Source: Gammaproteobacteria bacterium (GTDB lineage Bacteria > Pseudomonadota > Gammaproteobacteria > Ga0077554 > Ga007554). From it: DNA of 64,000 nt. The position numbers were made by a program, and so were the translations under genes. This document shows positions 29,449 through 37,995 of this stretch, piece by piece; positions within the stretch are counted from its first letter, which is position 1, and every line of letters begins with the position of its first letter. The notes under the pieces are model-generated. The model did no database searches. It was not told where the DNA came from and was given only the letters and a program-made list of their open reading frames with translations. The stretch lies in contig JAKFXX010000024.1 of NCBI GenBank assembly GCA_021731145.1, positions 1-64,000 of the forward strand, given 5' to 3'.

Positions 29449-30567
29449 ATGGATCTCACCTCTTTTCTCTCCGAAATGGTGCGCAGAAACGCATCTGATC
29501 TATTTATTACGGCAGGCGTTGCTCCCAGTTTCAAGATCAACGGCAAGGTTGTTCCCGTCGCTCAGGGACGCTTCACCCAGGAAGAGGCGCGTGATGCGGT
29601 CCACGGCATCATGAATTCCAAGCAGCGCCAGGAGTTTGAGGCGACCCAGGAATGTAATTTTGCCATCCACCTGCAGGGTATCGGACGTTTCCGCGTCAAT
29701 GTTTTCCAGCAGCAAGGCCATGTGGGTATGGTAGTGCGTAGAATCGAAACCAAAATCCCCACTTTTGAGCAATTGAGTTTGCCGCCACTGCTGAAGGACC
29801 TCGCATTAACCAAGCGTGGCCTGATTATCGTCTCAGGGGCGACAGGGTCGGGAAAGTCGACATCCCTGGCGGCGATGATCGGCTATCGCAACAAATGCAC
29901 CAACGGGCATATCGTCACCATCGAAGATCCGATTGAGTTTATTCATGCCCATGCCGGTTGTATCGTAACGCAGCGTGAGGTGGGGATTGATACTCAATCT
30001 TTTGAGGCTGCGCTAAAAAATACCTTGCGTCAGGCCCCTGATGTTATAACGATAGGCGAGATTCGCAGTCGCGAGGTGATGGAGCATGCCATCGCATTTG
30101 CAGAAACAGGCCACCTTTGCCTTGCAACTCTCCATGCCAACAATGCCAACCAGGTGCTCGATCGCATAATCAACTTCTTTCCCAGGGATCGCCGAGACCA
30201 ACTACTCATGGACCTGTCGTTGAATCTCAGGGCAGTGTTGTCGCAACGTCTGATTCCCACGCCGGATGGACATGGGCGCCGTGCGGCGGTTGAGGTGCTT
30301 ATCAATACACCCCTGGTGGCTGACCTGATTCTTCGCGGGGAAAGTCATTTATTGAAAGATTTGATGAAAAAATCCGGTCAGCATGGCATGAAAACCTTTG
30401 ATCAAGCGTTGTACGAGCTATACAGTCAAGGGGAAATTATTTATGAGGACGCTATCAGCCACGCCGATTCCGCGAATGAAGTGCGATTGATGGTCAAACT
30501 CAGTGTCGGAGAGATTCCGGCCGCGAGAAATTTCACTCTTGAAAGCACTGAGGATCTGGATTCCTGA
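29449..30567 (+). CDS. pilU: Type IV pilus retraction ATPase, PilU type
   Basis: A 372-residue hexameric secretion ATPase. It opens MDLTSFLSEMVRRNASDLF and TAGVAPSFKINGK, then has RFRVNVFQQQGHVGMVVR, Walker A SGATGSGKSTSLAAM (about residues 127-141), Asp box IVTIEDPIEF, Walker B IGEIRSREVMEHA and the His box HLCLATLHANNANQ. PilU assists PilT in pilus depolymerisation. PilU rather than PilT is favoured by the N-terminus and by the tail beyond the C-terminal domain. Start is ATG 29449; a longer frame from 29341 has no conserved text. No pilT lies next to it in this window, whereas many gammaproteobacteria pair the two. Confidence 0.85.
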   Translation: MDLTSFLSEMVRRNASDLFITAGVAPSFKINGKVVPVAQGRFTQEEARDAVHGIMNSKQRQEFEATQECNFAIHLQGIGRFRVNVFQQQGHVGMVVRRIETKIPTFEQLSLPPLLKDLALTKRGLIIVSGATGSGKSTSLAAMIGYRNKCTNGHIVTIEDPIEFIHAHAGCIVTQREVGIDTQSFEAALKNTLRQAPDVITIGEIRSREVMEHAIAFAETGHLCLATLHANNANQVLDRIINFFPRDRRDQLLMDLSLNLRAVLSQRLIPTPDGHGRRAAVEVLINTPLVADLILRGESHLLKDLMKKSGQHGMKTFDQALYELYSQGEIIYEDAISHADSANEVRLMVKLSVGEIPAARNFTLESTEDLDS

Positions 30568-30693
30568 GGCTTCACGTTTCCTTGGGTGGGGGAGATTTTT
30601 TTCGTAAAGCGACGCCTGATAGGCTACTTGATGATCGAGCGCTAAGCCGTCGTTCATTGTAATCTGTACATTTGGAATGGTGGGAACGGCATA

Positions 30694-30765
30694 AGGGGCC
30701 GTAATCACCGTGAGGTGACAATGAGGCTTAACCAGAAAAGCATTGGTTATTCCTTAACGGCCCCT
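30694..30765. repeat. Inverted-repeat-bounded 72-bp structured element
   Basis: The outer arms AGGGGCCGT (30694-30702) and ACGGCCCCT (30757-30765) are perfect complements. Inside are two hairpins: TCACC-GTGA-GGTGA (30705-30718) and AACCA (30730-30734) with TGGTT (30744-30748). The whole could fold as a closed stem with two arms on either strand. It lies between convergent pilU and a PyrK-like gene whose last codons fall inside it. It may be a small non-autonomous mobile element or a structured RNA; there is no T-run to make it a terminator. Confidence 0.55.
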
Positions 30766-31445
30766 AATCTTGTGCCAGCCTCCACAATTGATTTCGGCCC
30801 GCTCACAAATATCTCAACCCCTTCACGCTGGCCGGCAGGCAGCGATTCCAGCCAGGCGCATGCCAGATCAGCAACATTGCCATCAAAGCAGCCCGGTGAC
30901 CCTTGTGCGCTGGCAAGGCGGCTGGGAATCCCCCAGTCCTCCATGAGCGGCATTGCCGCGATCACGCCCGGAGGTGTGCCGCGGATGATGAAGCGGGATG
31001 GGTGAGGGGTGAAGGGGAGCGGTCCATCGAAGCTCATTAAGAACAATGGTTGGCTCGTCTTCTCATGCCGCAAGGTATCGGCCAGGAATATCAAGGATGG
31101 GATACCCATTCCTTCTCCTATGAGCAGCGCCTGTGGTTTATCTTTGCGGGTAATGAAGGCATTGCCGAATGGGGCTGTCAGTTTGATGTGATTTTCAGGT
31201 TTTTGTTGCGATAGCCGGAGAGTGTCTGGCTCGATAGCGCTATAGAGAAAATCCACCCAGCCCAGGTTGGGATTCGTGCGCATAATCGGTAGCGCGCATT
31301 GGGTAGTATCATAATGCAGACTGGCGAACTGGCCAGGGCGGGCGAGTGCGGCACATGCCGGCGCGTGCAGGCGAAGCATATAATAGTGATTTGCGAGTTC
31401 TTGATGCGAGAGTACCGCAGCGGTTTCATAGTTATTGTTCAGCAT
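30747..31445 (-). CDS. PyrK-like ferredoxin-reductase-type protein, C-terminally truncated
   Basis: A 232-residue flavoprotein resembling the electron-transfer subunit of dihydroorotate dehydrogenase B and related oxidoreductases. The FAD domain includes ANHYYMLRLHAP and RPGQFASLHYD; the NAD-binding domain includes QALLIGEGMGIPSLIFLAD and LMSFDGPLPF, and late in the protein EIFVSGP. PyrK-type homologues continue about 40 residues after that motif to a four-cysteine [2Fe-2S] site. Here the protein ends ...GTRLGAVKE within an inverted-repeat element, and no cysteine cluster is found on the minus strand downstream. I infer truncation by insertion or recombination, leaving a protein that could bind FAD and NAD but lacks the iron-sulphur relay. 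No pyrD or pyrC is adjacent. Confidence 0.7.
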   Translation of the reverse strand: MLNNNYETAAVLSHQELANHYYMLRLHAPACAALARPGQFASLHYDTTQCALPIMRTNPNLGWVDFLYSAIEPDTLRLSQQKPENHIKLTAPFGNAFITRKDKPQALLIGEGMGIPSLIFLADTLRHEKTSQPLFLMSFDGPLPFTPHPSRFIIRGTPPGVIAAMPLMEDWGIPSRLASAQGSPGCFDGNVADLACAWLESLPAGQREGVEIFVSGPKSIVEAGTRLGAVKE

Positions 31446-31564
31446 GGTTAGTGGCGGCCTTCGTGTGAACTTTCTGATTTATTTCTTGTCTTCTGAGAAG
31501 ACCAGCAATCCGCTCGCCTAATGGCTCATAAATTTAATGATGATTACCATCAGAAAATCGATTT

Positions 31565-31592
31565 TTGACTTTTTGGATAATAGAATTACAAT
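31565..31592 (+). promoter_or_regulatory. Strong sigma-70 promoter ahead of the czc block
   Basis: TTGACT (31565-31570) and TACAAT (31587-31592) with a 16-base spacer; each hexamer differs from consensus at one position. The predicted transcription start is at about 31599, exactly the first ATG of the next small ORF, so this may be another leaderless message. It probably drives the small ORF and, through it, czcCBA. Confidence 0.55.
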
Positions 31593-31598
31593 AACACT

Positions 31599-31919
31599 AT
31601 GTTGTCCATTCTAAATCTTATTTCCAAGCGCACTATCATGGTGTTCGTTTACCTGACAATGATCTTTTCGATCTGTCAGGGTGTTGGCGATGATATTCTA
31701 GTTTCCTCCGGCACCATTTTACAGCAGGAATATAACCCTCATACGGATCCTGCCGTAGCTCCGCATGCGGATATTTCAGAGCTTTCTGAAATGGATCCTG
31801 CGTTACCTTCCTATCTTCAGAGAATACAAATCTCGTCGATCGCTAATTGGCTCCCATACCGTATCGACTTCGATAGTCTGGCGCTCCTCCAGCACACCAA
31901 ACCCCCCACCTTCTCTTGA
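31599..31919 (+). CDS. Small exported protein upstream of czcCBA, function unknown
   Basis: An open frame of 106 residues with a hydrophobic start (TIMVFVYLTMIFSICQGVG) that could be a signal peptide or membrane anchor, followed by a polar acidic region (HTDPAVAPHADISELSEMD) and a hydrophobic/aromatic C-terminus. No domain is recognised. Small periplasmic proteins such as CzcI and CusF precede heavy-metal RND operons in other bacteria, but this one lacks the Cys/His/Met clusters expected of a metal binder. It sits right behind a good promoter, 156 bases before czcC. The start may be ATG 31599 (leaderless) or ATG 31638. Real expression is plausible; function is unknown. Confidence 0.4.
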   Translation: MLSILNLISKRTIMVFVYLTMIFSICQGVGDDILVSSGTILQQEYNPHTDPAVAPHADISELSEMDPALPSYLQRIQISSIANWLPYRIDFDSLALLQHTKPPTFS

Positions 31920-32075
31920 TTCTGTTAGAAAATTTACGCCGCAGTTACGTAAAGTTTCTATGGATCATTGTTGTTTAATAGGTTATGTCTGTTTTTGCTG
32001 GTTGCTGACAGGCTATTTCCCTATAATTCCTGTTGGGCCAAAATATGACTTTTTCTTTAAAAAATTAGGATAATT

Positions 32076-33368
32076 ATGAATGTTTTTGTTTCCCCCGCAA
32101 CTTCATACGGAGCGCTGTTTTGCGCGCGCGCCTGGGTTGGCGTCATAATTTTTCTGGTTGCATTGGCTGGAAGTGCAAATCTTTCGGCGGCACCGCCGCT
32201 CACGCTCCAGACGATTATGCAGCTTGCCGAGCAGAATAACCCTGGATTACAGGCGTCGCGTGACCAGATGGAAATAGCGCGCGGTGTGCGGCGTACTGCG
32301 CAGGCATACCCAAACCCTGATGTCGAGATTGGCATGGGGCCATCCCGCACCCGCCAGGCACAGGGGCAGTCCGGACAGAACAGGATCATCGGGTTGTCTC
32401 AACCTATTGAATATCCCATCGTACGCGAAACCCGGATACGCGGCGCCGAGGCGGGTATCACCGCGACTGAAGCTGGGTTTCAATCCGCGAGAATCAATTT
32501 TCTGGCGCAGATCAAGAACTCTTTCTATGACATCCTGCGCCGTCAGGATGAACTGCAAGTTGCCCAGGAAAATTTCAATCTGCTGGGGCAAGTACGAGAC
32601 CGCGTCAAGCTGCGCGTGAATATCGGCGAATCGCCGCGTTATGAGCTGGTCAAGGCCGAGGCGGAGCTGCTGGGCGCCGCCAAAAATCTTGAGAGCGCGT
32701 CGTTACGAGTTGATCAGAGCAAGGATGCTTTGCGTAACCTGATTGGCCCGGTTCTGCCTGAGGATTTCGAAGTGGCAGGCAGCTTGCAGGCAGGCCAGCC
32801 ATTGCCATCGTTGGAAGCACTCCGTAAGGAGTTGATGGAGCGCAGCCCTGATGTTGCCCAAAGCCGGGCGCGTGAGGATCAGGCGAGGGCGCGCCTGGAG
32901 TTGGAGCGGCGCTTGCGTATGCCCCAGGTCACTGTGAAAGGGATAGTCGAGGACGACCCTGATCTGCGGAACTGGCGTATTGGCGTGTCTCTGCCATTGC
33001 CATTGTGGAACCGGCGCGAAGGCCAGATTGCCGAAGCCTCTGCATCGTTGACACAGAGTCAATCACTGCTAGCGCAGCAGCGCCTGGTCTTGCTGCGCGA
33101 ATTGGAAACCACCTACAGCAATTATCTGATCGCCAACCAACAGGTGGCTGCCTTTGAAGGCGGCTTGTTGAAAGAGGCTGAATCTGCGGTCAAGGTGGCT
33201 GAGGCGGCGTACCGTTTTGGCGAGCGGGGAATTCTTGATTATCTCGACGCGCTGCGTGTGTTTCGCGGTGTCCGTCAGGATTTTCTCGCCGCACGCTATG
33301 AGCTGCAGACCGCCCTTATTCAAATTGAACGCTTACGCGCCACTGATCTTGCTTTTGCCGGAGAATAA
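32076..33368 (+). CDS. czcC: TolC-family outer-membrane factor of metal efflux (CzcC-like)
   Basis: A 430-residue outer-membrane channel subunit. A signal peptide (VGVIIFLVALAGSANLSAA) is followed by two TolC-type repeats beginning LTLQTIMQLAEQNNPGLQA and SLEALRKELMERSPDVAQS; long coiled-coil helices and short barrel strands alternate as expected. TolC-family trimers form the exit duct of tripartite pumps. A ribosome-binding site (TTAGGATAATT) precedes the ATG. It is followed two bases later by the adaptor gene and then by the RND pump, the standard czcCBA order, so all three form one pump. Confidence 0.9.
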   Translation: MNVFVSPATSYGALFCARAWVGVIIFLVALAGSANLSAAPPLTLQTIMQLAEQNNPGLQASRDQMEIARGVRRTAQAYPNPDVEIGMGPSRTRQAQGQSGQNRIIGLSQPIEYPIVRETRIRGAEAGITATEAGFQSARINFLAQIKNSFYDILRRQDELQVAQENFNLLGQVRDRVKLRVNIGESPRYELVKAEAELLGAAKNLESASLRVDQSKDALRNLIGPVLPEDFEVAGSLQAGQPLPSLEALRKELMERSPDVAQSRAREDQARARLELERRLRMPQVTVKGIVEDDPDLRNWRIGVSLPLPLWNRREGQIAEASASLTQSQSLLAQQRLVLLRELETTYSNYLIANQQVAAFEGGLLKEAESAVKVAEAAYRFGERGILDYLDALRVFRGVRQDFLAARYELQTALIQIERLRATDLAFAGE

Positions 33369-33370
33369 TA

Positions 33371-34552
33371 ATGACTATTGCATTTACCCTAAAGGGCACC
33401 AGAAAAATCATCCCTTTTGCCGCAATTTCTCTCGTCGTGCTTGGGCTTGCGGCATGTGATTCTGCCAAAGAGCCTGCTGCCACCCAACCTGCATCAAGTG
33501 CGGTGCAGGACCCTAACCTTGTAACGGTAAAAGCCGATTTGTTGAAACGCCTCAAGATTTTCACCATCGGCAAGGACGAGGTGCGCGACACCTTGCGGGT
33601 GCCTGGCCGTGTTGAAGTGGATGAGCAGCGTGTAGCCCGCATCGGTGCGACGGTCACCGGGCGCATTGCGCAAGTCCATGGCATTCTGGGACAGGACGTG
33701 ACCCGTGGTGAAGTGTTGGCCAAGGTGAACAGCACTGAATTGGCGGAGGCTCAGCTTACTTTTCTGAAGGCACTGGCGCAGGTTGAGTTGCAAAGCCGGG
33801 CAGTGGAACGCGCCAAGCTGTTGTTGAGTGCGGATGTGATTGGTTCGGCGGAGCTGCAAAAACGGGAGAATGATCTCTTTTCCGCGCAGGTGGAGCGGCT
33901 TGCCGCCCAAGACCAGTTGCAATTGCTGGGCATGTCGGAAAGCGCCGTCAAAGAACTCGCCAAACGCCGCGACATCAATTCAGTGATGCCGGTTACCACC
34001 ACACTGAGTGGTACGGTCATCGAACGCAAGGTTACCCAGGGGCAGGTGGTGCAGCCCGCCGATGCACTGTTCACCGTGGCGGATCTCTCGCATGTCTGGG
34101 TTGTTGCCGAAGTGCCCGAGCAGCAGGCGGACTTGGTGAGGGAGGGCAAGGAGGTCGAGGTGGAAATCCCGGCGTTGCAGGATCGGCGCATCATGGGGCG
34201 CCTGATCTTTGTGGGTGACACGGTCAATCCTGAAACCCGTACCGTAATGGTACGCACGGATGTATCCAATCCGGGCCGCGACATCAAACCCGCCATGTTG
34301 GCCAGCATGCTGATTCAGGGACGGCCCACGGCGCGGCTCGTGGTGCCTGCGGTGGCGGTAGTGCGCGAGGACAACAAGGATTATGTCTTTGTGCAAACTG
34401 GGCAGATGCAGTTCCGTTTGACGCCCGTTACCCTTGGAGTGGAGAGCGGTGGGACGCGCTCTGTCAAGTCGGGCTTGAATGAAAAAGATGCCGTAGTGAC
34501 CGACGGTGCATTTCATCTCAACAACGAACGCAAACGTAAAGAACTGGAGTAA
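33371..34552 (+). CDS. czcB: RND efflux adaptor (membrane-fusion) lipoprotein, CzcB-like
   Basis: A 393-residue periplasmic adaptor. A lipobox LGLAAC lies at about residues 22-27, so Cys is probably lipidated. Next come a beta-barrel segment (VPGRVEVDEQRVARIGATV), a lipoyl-type half (GRIAQVHGILGQDVTRGEVL), an alpha-helical hairpin (LAEAQLTFLKALAQVELQSR) and the second lipoyl and barrel parts (VIERKVTQGQVVQPADALF, ADLSHVWVVAEVPEQQADLV). Adaptors bridge the RND pump and outer-membrane channel. No His-rich N-terminal metal-binding stretch of the kind found in classical CzcB is present. It is four bases upstream of czcA. Confidence 0.9.
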   Translation: MTIAFTLKGTRKIIPFAAISLVVLGLAACDSAKEPAATQPASSAVQDPNLVTVKADLLKRLKIFTIGKDEVRDTLRVPGRVEVDEQRVARIGATVTGRIAQVHGILGQDVTRGEVLAKVNSTELAEAQLTFLKALAQVELQSRAVERAKLLLSADVIGSAELQKRENDLFSAQVERLAAQDQLQLLGMSESAVKELAKRRDINSVMPVTTTLSGTVIERKVTQGQVVQPADALFTVADLSHVWVVAEVPEQQADLVREGKEVEVEIPALQDRRIMGRLIFVGDTVNPETRTVMVRTDVSNPGRDIKPAMLASMLIQGRPTARLVVPAVAVVREDNKDYVFVQTGQMQFRLTPVTLGVESGGTRSVKSGLNEKDAVVTDGAFHLNNERKRKELE

Positions 34553-34555
34553 TTC

Positions 34556-37500
34556 ATGATCGAAGCCCTGGTTCGCGGCGCGCTCAAGCAGCGCGTCATT
34601 ATGGTGGTGATCGCGCTGGCTTTGTTCGCGTTTGGCGTCATGTCGGTGAAAAAACTCTCGGTGGACGCCTTCCCGGATGTGACCAACATTCAGGTACAGA
34701 TAGCGAGCGAGGCACCTGGCCGTTCACCGGAAGAGGTGGAACGTTTCGTCACCGTACCCATCGAAATATCCATGACCGGTTTGCCCGGATTGACAGAGAT
34801 GCGCTCTTTGAACCGGAACGGCCTGTCTCTCATCACGCTGGTGTTTACCGACGCGACGGACGTGTATTTTGCCCGGCAACTGGTGATGGAACGTCTGATT
34901 GAGGTGGGCGGCCGTATGCCGGAGGGCGTGACGCCTGTGCTCGGCCCGGTCTCGACGGGTCTGGGCGAGGTGTATCAATACACCTTGGAAAGGCCCGATG
35001 ACGGCAAGCGTGCCTTGACCACGGAGGAATTGACCGAGCGCCGCACTATTCAGGACTGGGTGGTACGGCCTATGTTGCGTGGCGTCTCCGGCATCGCGGA
35101 GATCAATTCCCAGGGGGGCTACGTCAAGCAATACCAAGCGCTGGCCAATCCTGACCGTTTGCGCCACTACGGAATAAGCCTGCAAGAGCTGTACACGGCG
35201 CTGGCGCGCAATAATGCCAACAGCGGCGGCGGCGTGTTGCCGCATTATGGCAAGCAATACCTGATTCGTGGCGTGGGTCTGATACGCAGCCTTGACGATA
35301 TCGGCAATATCGTGCTCAAGGAGGTGGAGGGCACACCGGTGTATGTCCGCGACGTGGCGCAGGTAACTTTTGGCCACGAAGTGCGCCAGGGTGCGATCAT
35401 CAAGAATGGCGATACCGAATCTGTCGCGGGCATTGTCATGATGCTGCGTGGCGGCAATGCCCGCGAGGTGGTGGGCCGCATCAAGCTCAAAGTGGCAGAG
35501 ATCAATCAGAAGAATATCCTGCCCGGTGGCTTGCAGATCGTACCTTTTTATGACCGCACCGAGCTGGTTGACTCGGCGCTGACGGGTGTTGTCAAGGTGC
35601 TCGCCGAGGGCATTATCCTGGTCGTCATTGTGCTGTTCATCTTTCTGGGGGATGTCCGTTCCAGTTTGATCGTAGTGGCGACGCTGGTGCTTACGCCGCT
35701 TATCACATTCATGACCATGAACCACTACGGCATATCGGCCAATCTCATGTCGCTCGGCGGGTTGGCCATCGCCATAGGACTGATGGTGGATGGTTCCGTG
35801 GTGGTGGTGGAGAACGCCTTCCGCCATCTGGGAGAACGCAAGGACAGCGGGGAAAGCAAATTCCACATCATTCTGGATGCGGCGTCCGAGGTGGGCAAGC
35901 CTGTACTGTTCGGCATAGGCATTATCATTCTGGTGTTTCTGCCGTTGTTGTCGCTGCAGGGCATGGAAGGCAAGATGTTCGCGCCGCTGGCCCTCACTAT
36001 CGCTATCGCCCTGACCGTCTCGCTCATCCTCTCCTTCATGCTTACACCGGTGTTGTGTTCGTATTGGCTCAAAGGCGGCGCGGAGCATGACACATGGCTG
36101 GTGGCGATCATTAAGAAACCTTATCTCAAGCTATTGGGATGGGCCGTTGTCAATCAGAAGAAAGTCACTTTTGCCGCGCTTGCCTTGTTCGTTGGGAGCC
36201 TGAGTCTCTTCCCGTTCCTTGGCACGTCGTTCATTCCGATCATGCAGGAAGGTTCGATTACACCGCAAATTATCCGCGTGCCTAATATTTCATTGGAAGA
36301 ATCGATCCGTATGGAAATGGAAGCGATGAAAGCAGTCTCTGAAACATCCGGTGTCAAGATGGTGGTATCCAAGCTGGGACGGGGCGAGAGCCCGGCTGAC
36401 CCCGGCATGCCAAATGAGTCGGATCCCGTTGTCAGTCTCCAGCCGCGCGATGAATGGCCTGAGGGTTGGAAGCAAGAAGATATTGCCATGGCAATCCGTG
36501 AAAAACTCAAAGCATTACCTGGAATCGAACTGGTGATGAGCCAGCCGATTGCCGCGCGTGTCGACGAAATGGTCTCCGGTGTGCGCTCACAGGTGGCGAT
36601 CAAGCTATTCGGCGATGATCTCGCGGCACTCAAGCAAACAGGCGATGAAATTGCGCGTGTGCTGTCAAGCATCCAGGGCGCATCGGATATGCGCGTGGAA
36701 AAAGTGAGCGGCCAGGAGTACCTCACCGTCAAAATTGACCGTGCTGCCATCGCCCGTTATGGCATCAATGTCGAAGATGTCAACGACCTCATCGAAACCG
36801 CTATCAAGGGCCGGGTTAGCACCGAGGTCTTCGAGGGCGAGCGCCGCTTCGCCGCAGTGGTGCGCTTCCCGGAAGCCTACCGTGAAAATCCGGAAGCCAT
36901 TGGCCATATCCTGCTCAAATCGCCCAAAGGGGCGGTCGTTCCTTTGAGTGATGTGGCGGAAATCGAATTGCTCGATGGTCCCGCCCAAGTCAGCCGTGAC
37001 GGCGCCAAACGCCGTATCGTGATCGGTGCCAACGTGCAGGGCCGCGACTTGGGCGGTTTTGTCGCGGAGGCTCAGGCGAAGATCGCGCAGCAGGTCAAGC
37101 TCCCTGAAGGATATTACCTTGTGTGGGGCGGACAGTTCGAGAATATGGAGCGGGCCATGGCGCGCCTTATGGTGATCGTGCCCATCACCATCGCGGCGAT
37201 TTTCTTTCTGCTTTTCGTGCTGTTTAACTCGGCGCGCTATGCCGCTCTCATCATTCTGGTGCTGCCGCTGGCCTCGATAGGCGGCATTGTTGGATTGTTC
37301 GTCAGCGGCGAATATCTCTCGGTGCCCGCCGCAGTCGGCTTCATCAATCTGTGGGGTATAGCGGTTCTGAATGGTGTGGTGCTGGTGTCGTATATCCGCG
37401 GCCTGCGTGAGGAAGGGCTGGATCAGGCCACGGCCATCATTCAGGGATGTACACAGCGTTTGCGCCCGGTGTTGATGACTGCCTCCGTCGCCATGCTGGC

Positions 37501-37657
37501 GCTGATTCCTATGTTATTCGCATCCGGCCCAGGCTCCGAAGTGCAACGCCCCTTGGCGGTTGTAGTGATTGGCGGGCTGATTAGTTCCACCCTCTTGACG
37601 CTGGTACTGCTGCCCACGCTGTACCGGTGGTTTGAGGAAAAAAAAATTGAAGCATAA
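34556..37657 (+). CDS. czcA: Heavy-metal efflux RND pump, CzcA/CusA family
   Basis: A 1033-residue inner-membrane proton antiporter of the HME-RND class with 12 predicted helices and two large periplasmic loops. Diagnostic text includes VDAFPDVTNIQVQI, RSLNRNGLSLITLVF, ILPGGLQIVPFYDRTELV and, in helix 4, GGLAIAIGLMVDGSVVVVEN. Classical CzcA pumps for Zn/Co/Cd have DFGxxxDGAxVMVEN here; this protein lacks the DFG and resembles the AIGxMVD form, so its metal cannot be safely assigned to Zn/Co/Cd. The neighbouring PII-type gene is typical of one HME-RND subgroup. The ribosome-binding site CTGGAG lies shortly before the ATG. Confidence 0.9.
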   Translation: MIEALVRGALKQRVIMVVIALALFAFGVMSVKKLSVDAFPDVTNIQVQIASEAPGRSPEEVERFVTVPIEISMTGLPGLTEMRSLNRNGLSLITLVFTDATDVYFARQLVMERLIEVGGRMPEGVTPVLGPVSTGLGEVYQYTLERPDDGKRALTTEELTERRTIQDWVVRPMLRGVSGIAEINSQGGYVKQYQALANPDRLRHYGISLQELYTALARNNANSGGGVLPHYGKQYLIRGVGLIRSLDDIGNIVLKEVEGTPVYVRDVAQVTFGHEVRQGAIIKNGDTESVAGIVMMLRGGNAREVVGRIKLKVAEINQKNILPGGLQIVPFYDRTELVDSALTGVVKVLAEGIILVVIVLFIFLGDVRSSLIVVATLVLTPLITFMTMNHYGISANLMSLGGLAIAIGLMVDGSVVVVENAFRHLGERKDSGESKFHIILDAASEVGKPVLFGIGIIILVFLPLLSLQGMEGKMFAPLALTIAIALTVSLILSFMLTPVLCSYWLKGGAEHDTWLVAIIKKPYLKLLGWAVVNQKKVTFAALALFVGSLSLFPFLGTSFIPIMQEGSITPQIIRVPNISLEESIRMEMEAMKAVSETSGVKMVVSKLGRGESPADPGMPNESDPVVSLQPRDEWPEGWKQEDIAMAIREKLKALPGIELVMSQPIAARVDEMVSGVRSQVAIKLFGDDLAALKQTGDEIARVLSSIQGASDMRVEKVSGQEYLTVKIDRAAIARYGINVEDVNDLIETAIKGRVSTEVFEGERRFAAVVRFPEAYRENPEAIGHILLKSPKGAVVPLSDVAEIELLDGPAQVSRDGAKRRIVIGANVQGRDLGGFVAEAQAKIAQQVKLPEGYYLVWGGQFENMERAMARLMVIVPITIAAIFFLLFVLFNSARYAALIILVLPLASIGGIVGLFVSGEYLSVPAAVGFINLWGIAVLNGVVLVSYIRGLREEGLDQATAIIQGCTQRLRPVLMTASVAMLALIPMLFASGPGSEVQRPLAVVVIGGLISSTLLTLVLLPTLYRWFEEKKIEA

Positions 37658-37671
37658 TTGAGAATTCCGCA

Positions 37672-37995
37672 ATGAAAGAAATCAAAGCTATCGTGCAGCC
37701 CTTCAAGCTGCCCAAGATCCGCAGTGCTTTACGCAATGTGAAGGATTTTCCAGGCATGAGCGTCGGCAAAGTGGAAGGTTGCGGTCCGGTTGTGGCTGAC
37801 ATCCTCGGCCACGATATCAAGGCGGATCTTACCGATTTCACTCCCAAGGTACGCATCGAGATAGCCGCGCCTGATGAGCTGGTGGAGGAAATCGTGCGAA
37901 CCATCACAGAAGCTGCATATACGGGGCAGGTAGGGGACGGGATCGTGTGGGTAACACCGGTTGAACAGATGACGCGTGTCCGTGAAAAGGGTTAG
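37672..37995 (+). CDS. PII-family signalling protein linked to metal efflux (PII-NG type)
   Basis: A 107-residue PII-fold protein: MKEIKAIVQPFKLPKIRSAL, a T-loop region between GKVEGCG and FTPKVRIEI, and the second signature TGQVGDGIVWV. Spacing is identical to GlnB, so the T-loop length is normal, but the uridylylated tyrosine (Tyr51 in GlnB) is replaced by Asp in HDIKADLTDF, and the ATP-site lysine of GDGKIF is Ile here. It therefore cannot be regulated by uridylylation and may not bind ATP as GlnB does. PII proteins of this new group are known to be encoded with heavy-metal RND genes. It follows czcA by 14 bases and probably senses a ligand that tunes the pump. Its stop is three bases from the convergent end of chrA. 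Confidence 0.85.
   Translation: MKEIKAIVQPFKLPKIRSALRNVKDFPGMSVGKVEGCGPVVADILGHDIKADLTDFTPKVRIEIAAPDELVEEIVRTITEAAYTGQVGDGIVWVTPVEQMTRVREKG

Noticed and set aside
34724-36088. Long minus-strand frame (454 codons) inside czcA
   Set aside because: Antisense to a well conserved RND pump; His/Gln-rich text typical of a reverse frame of membrane helices.
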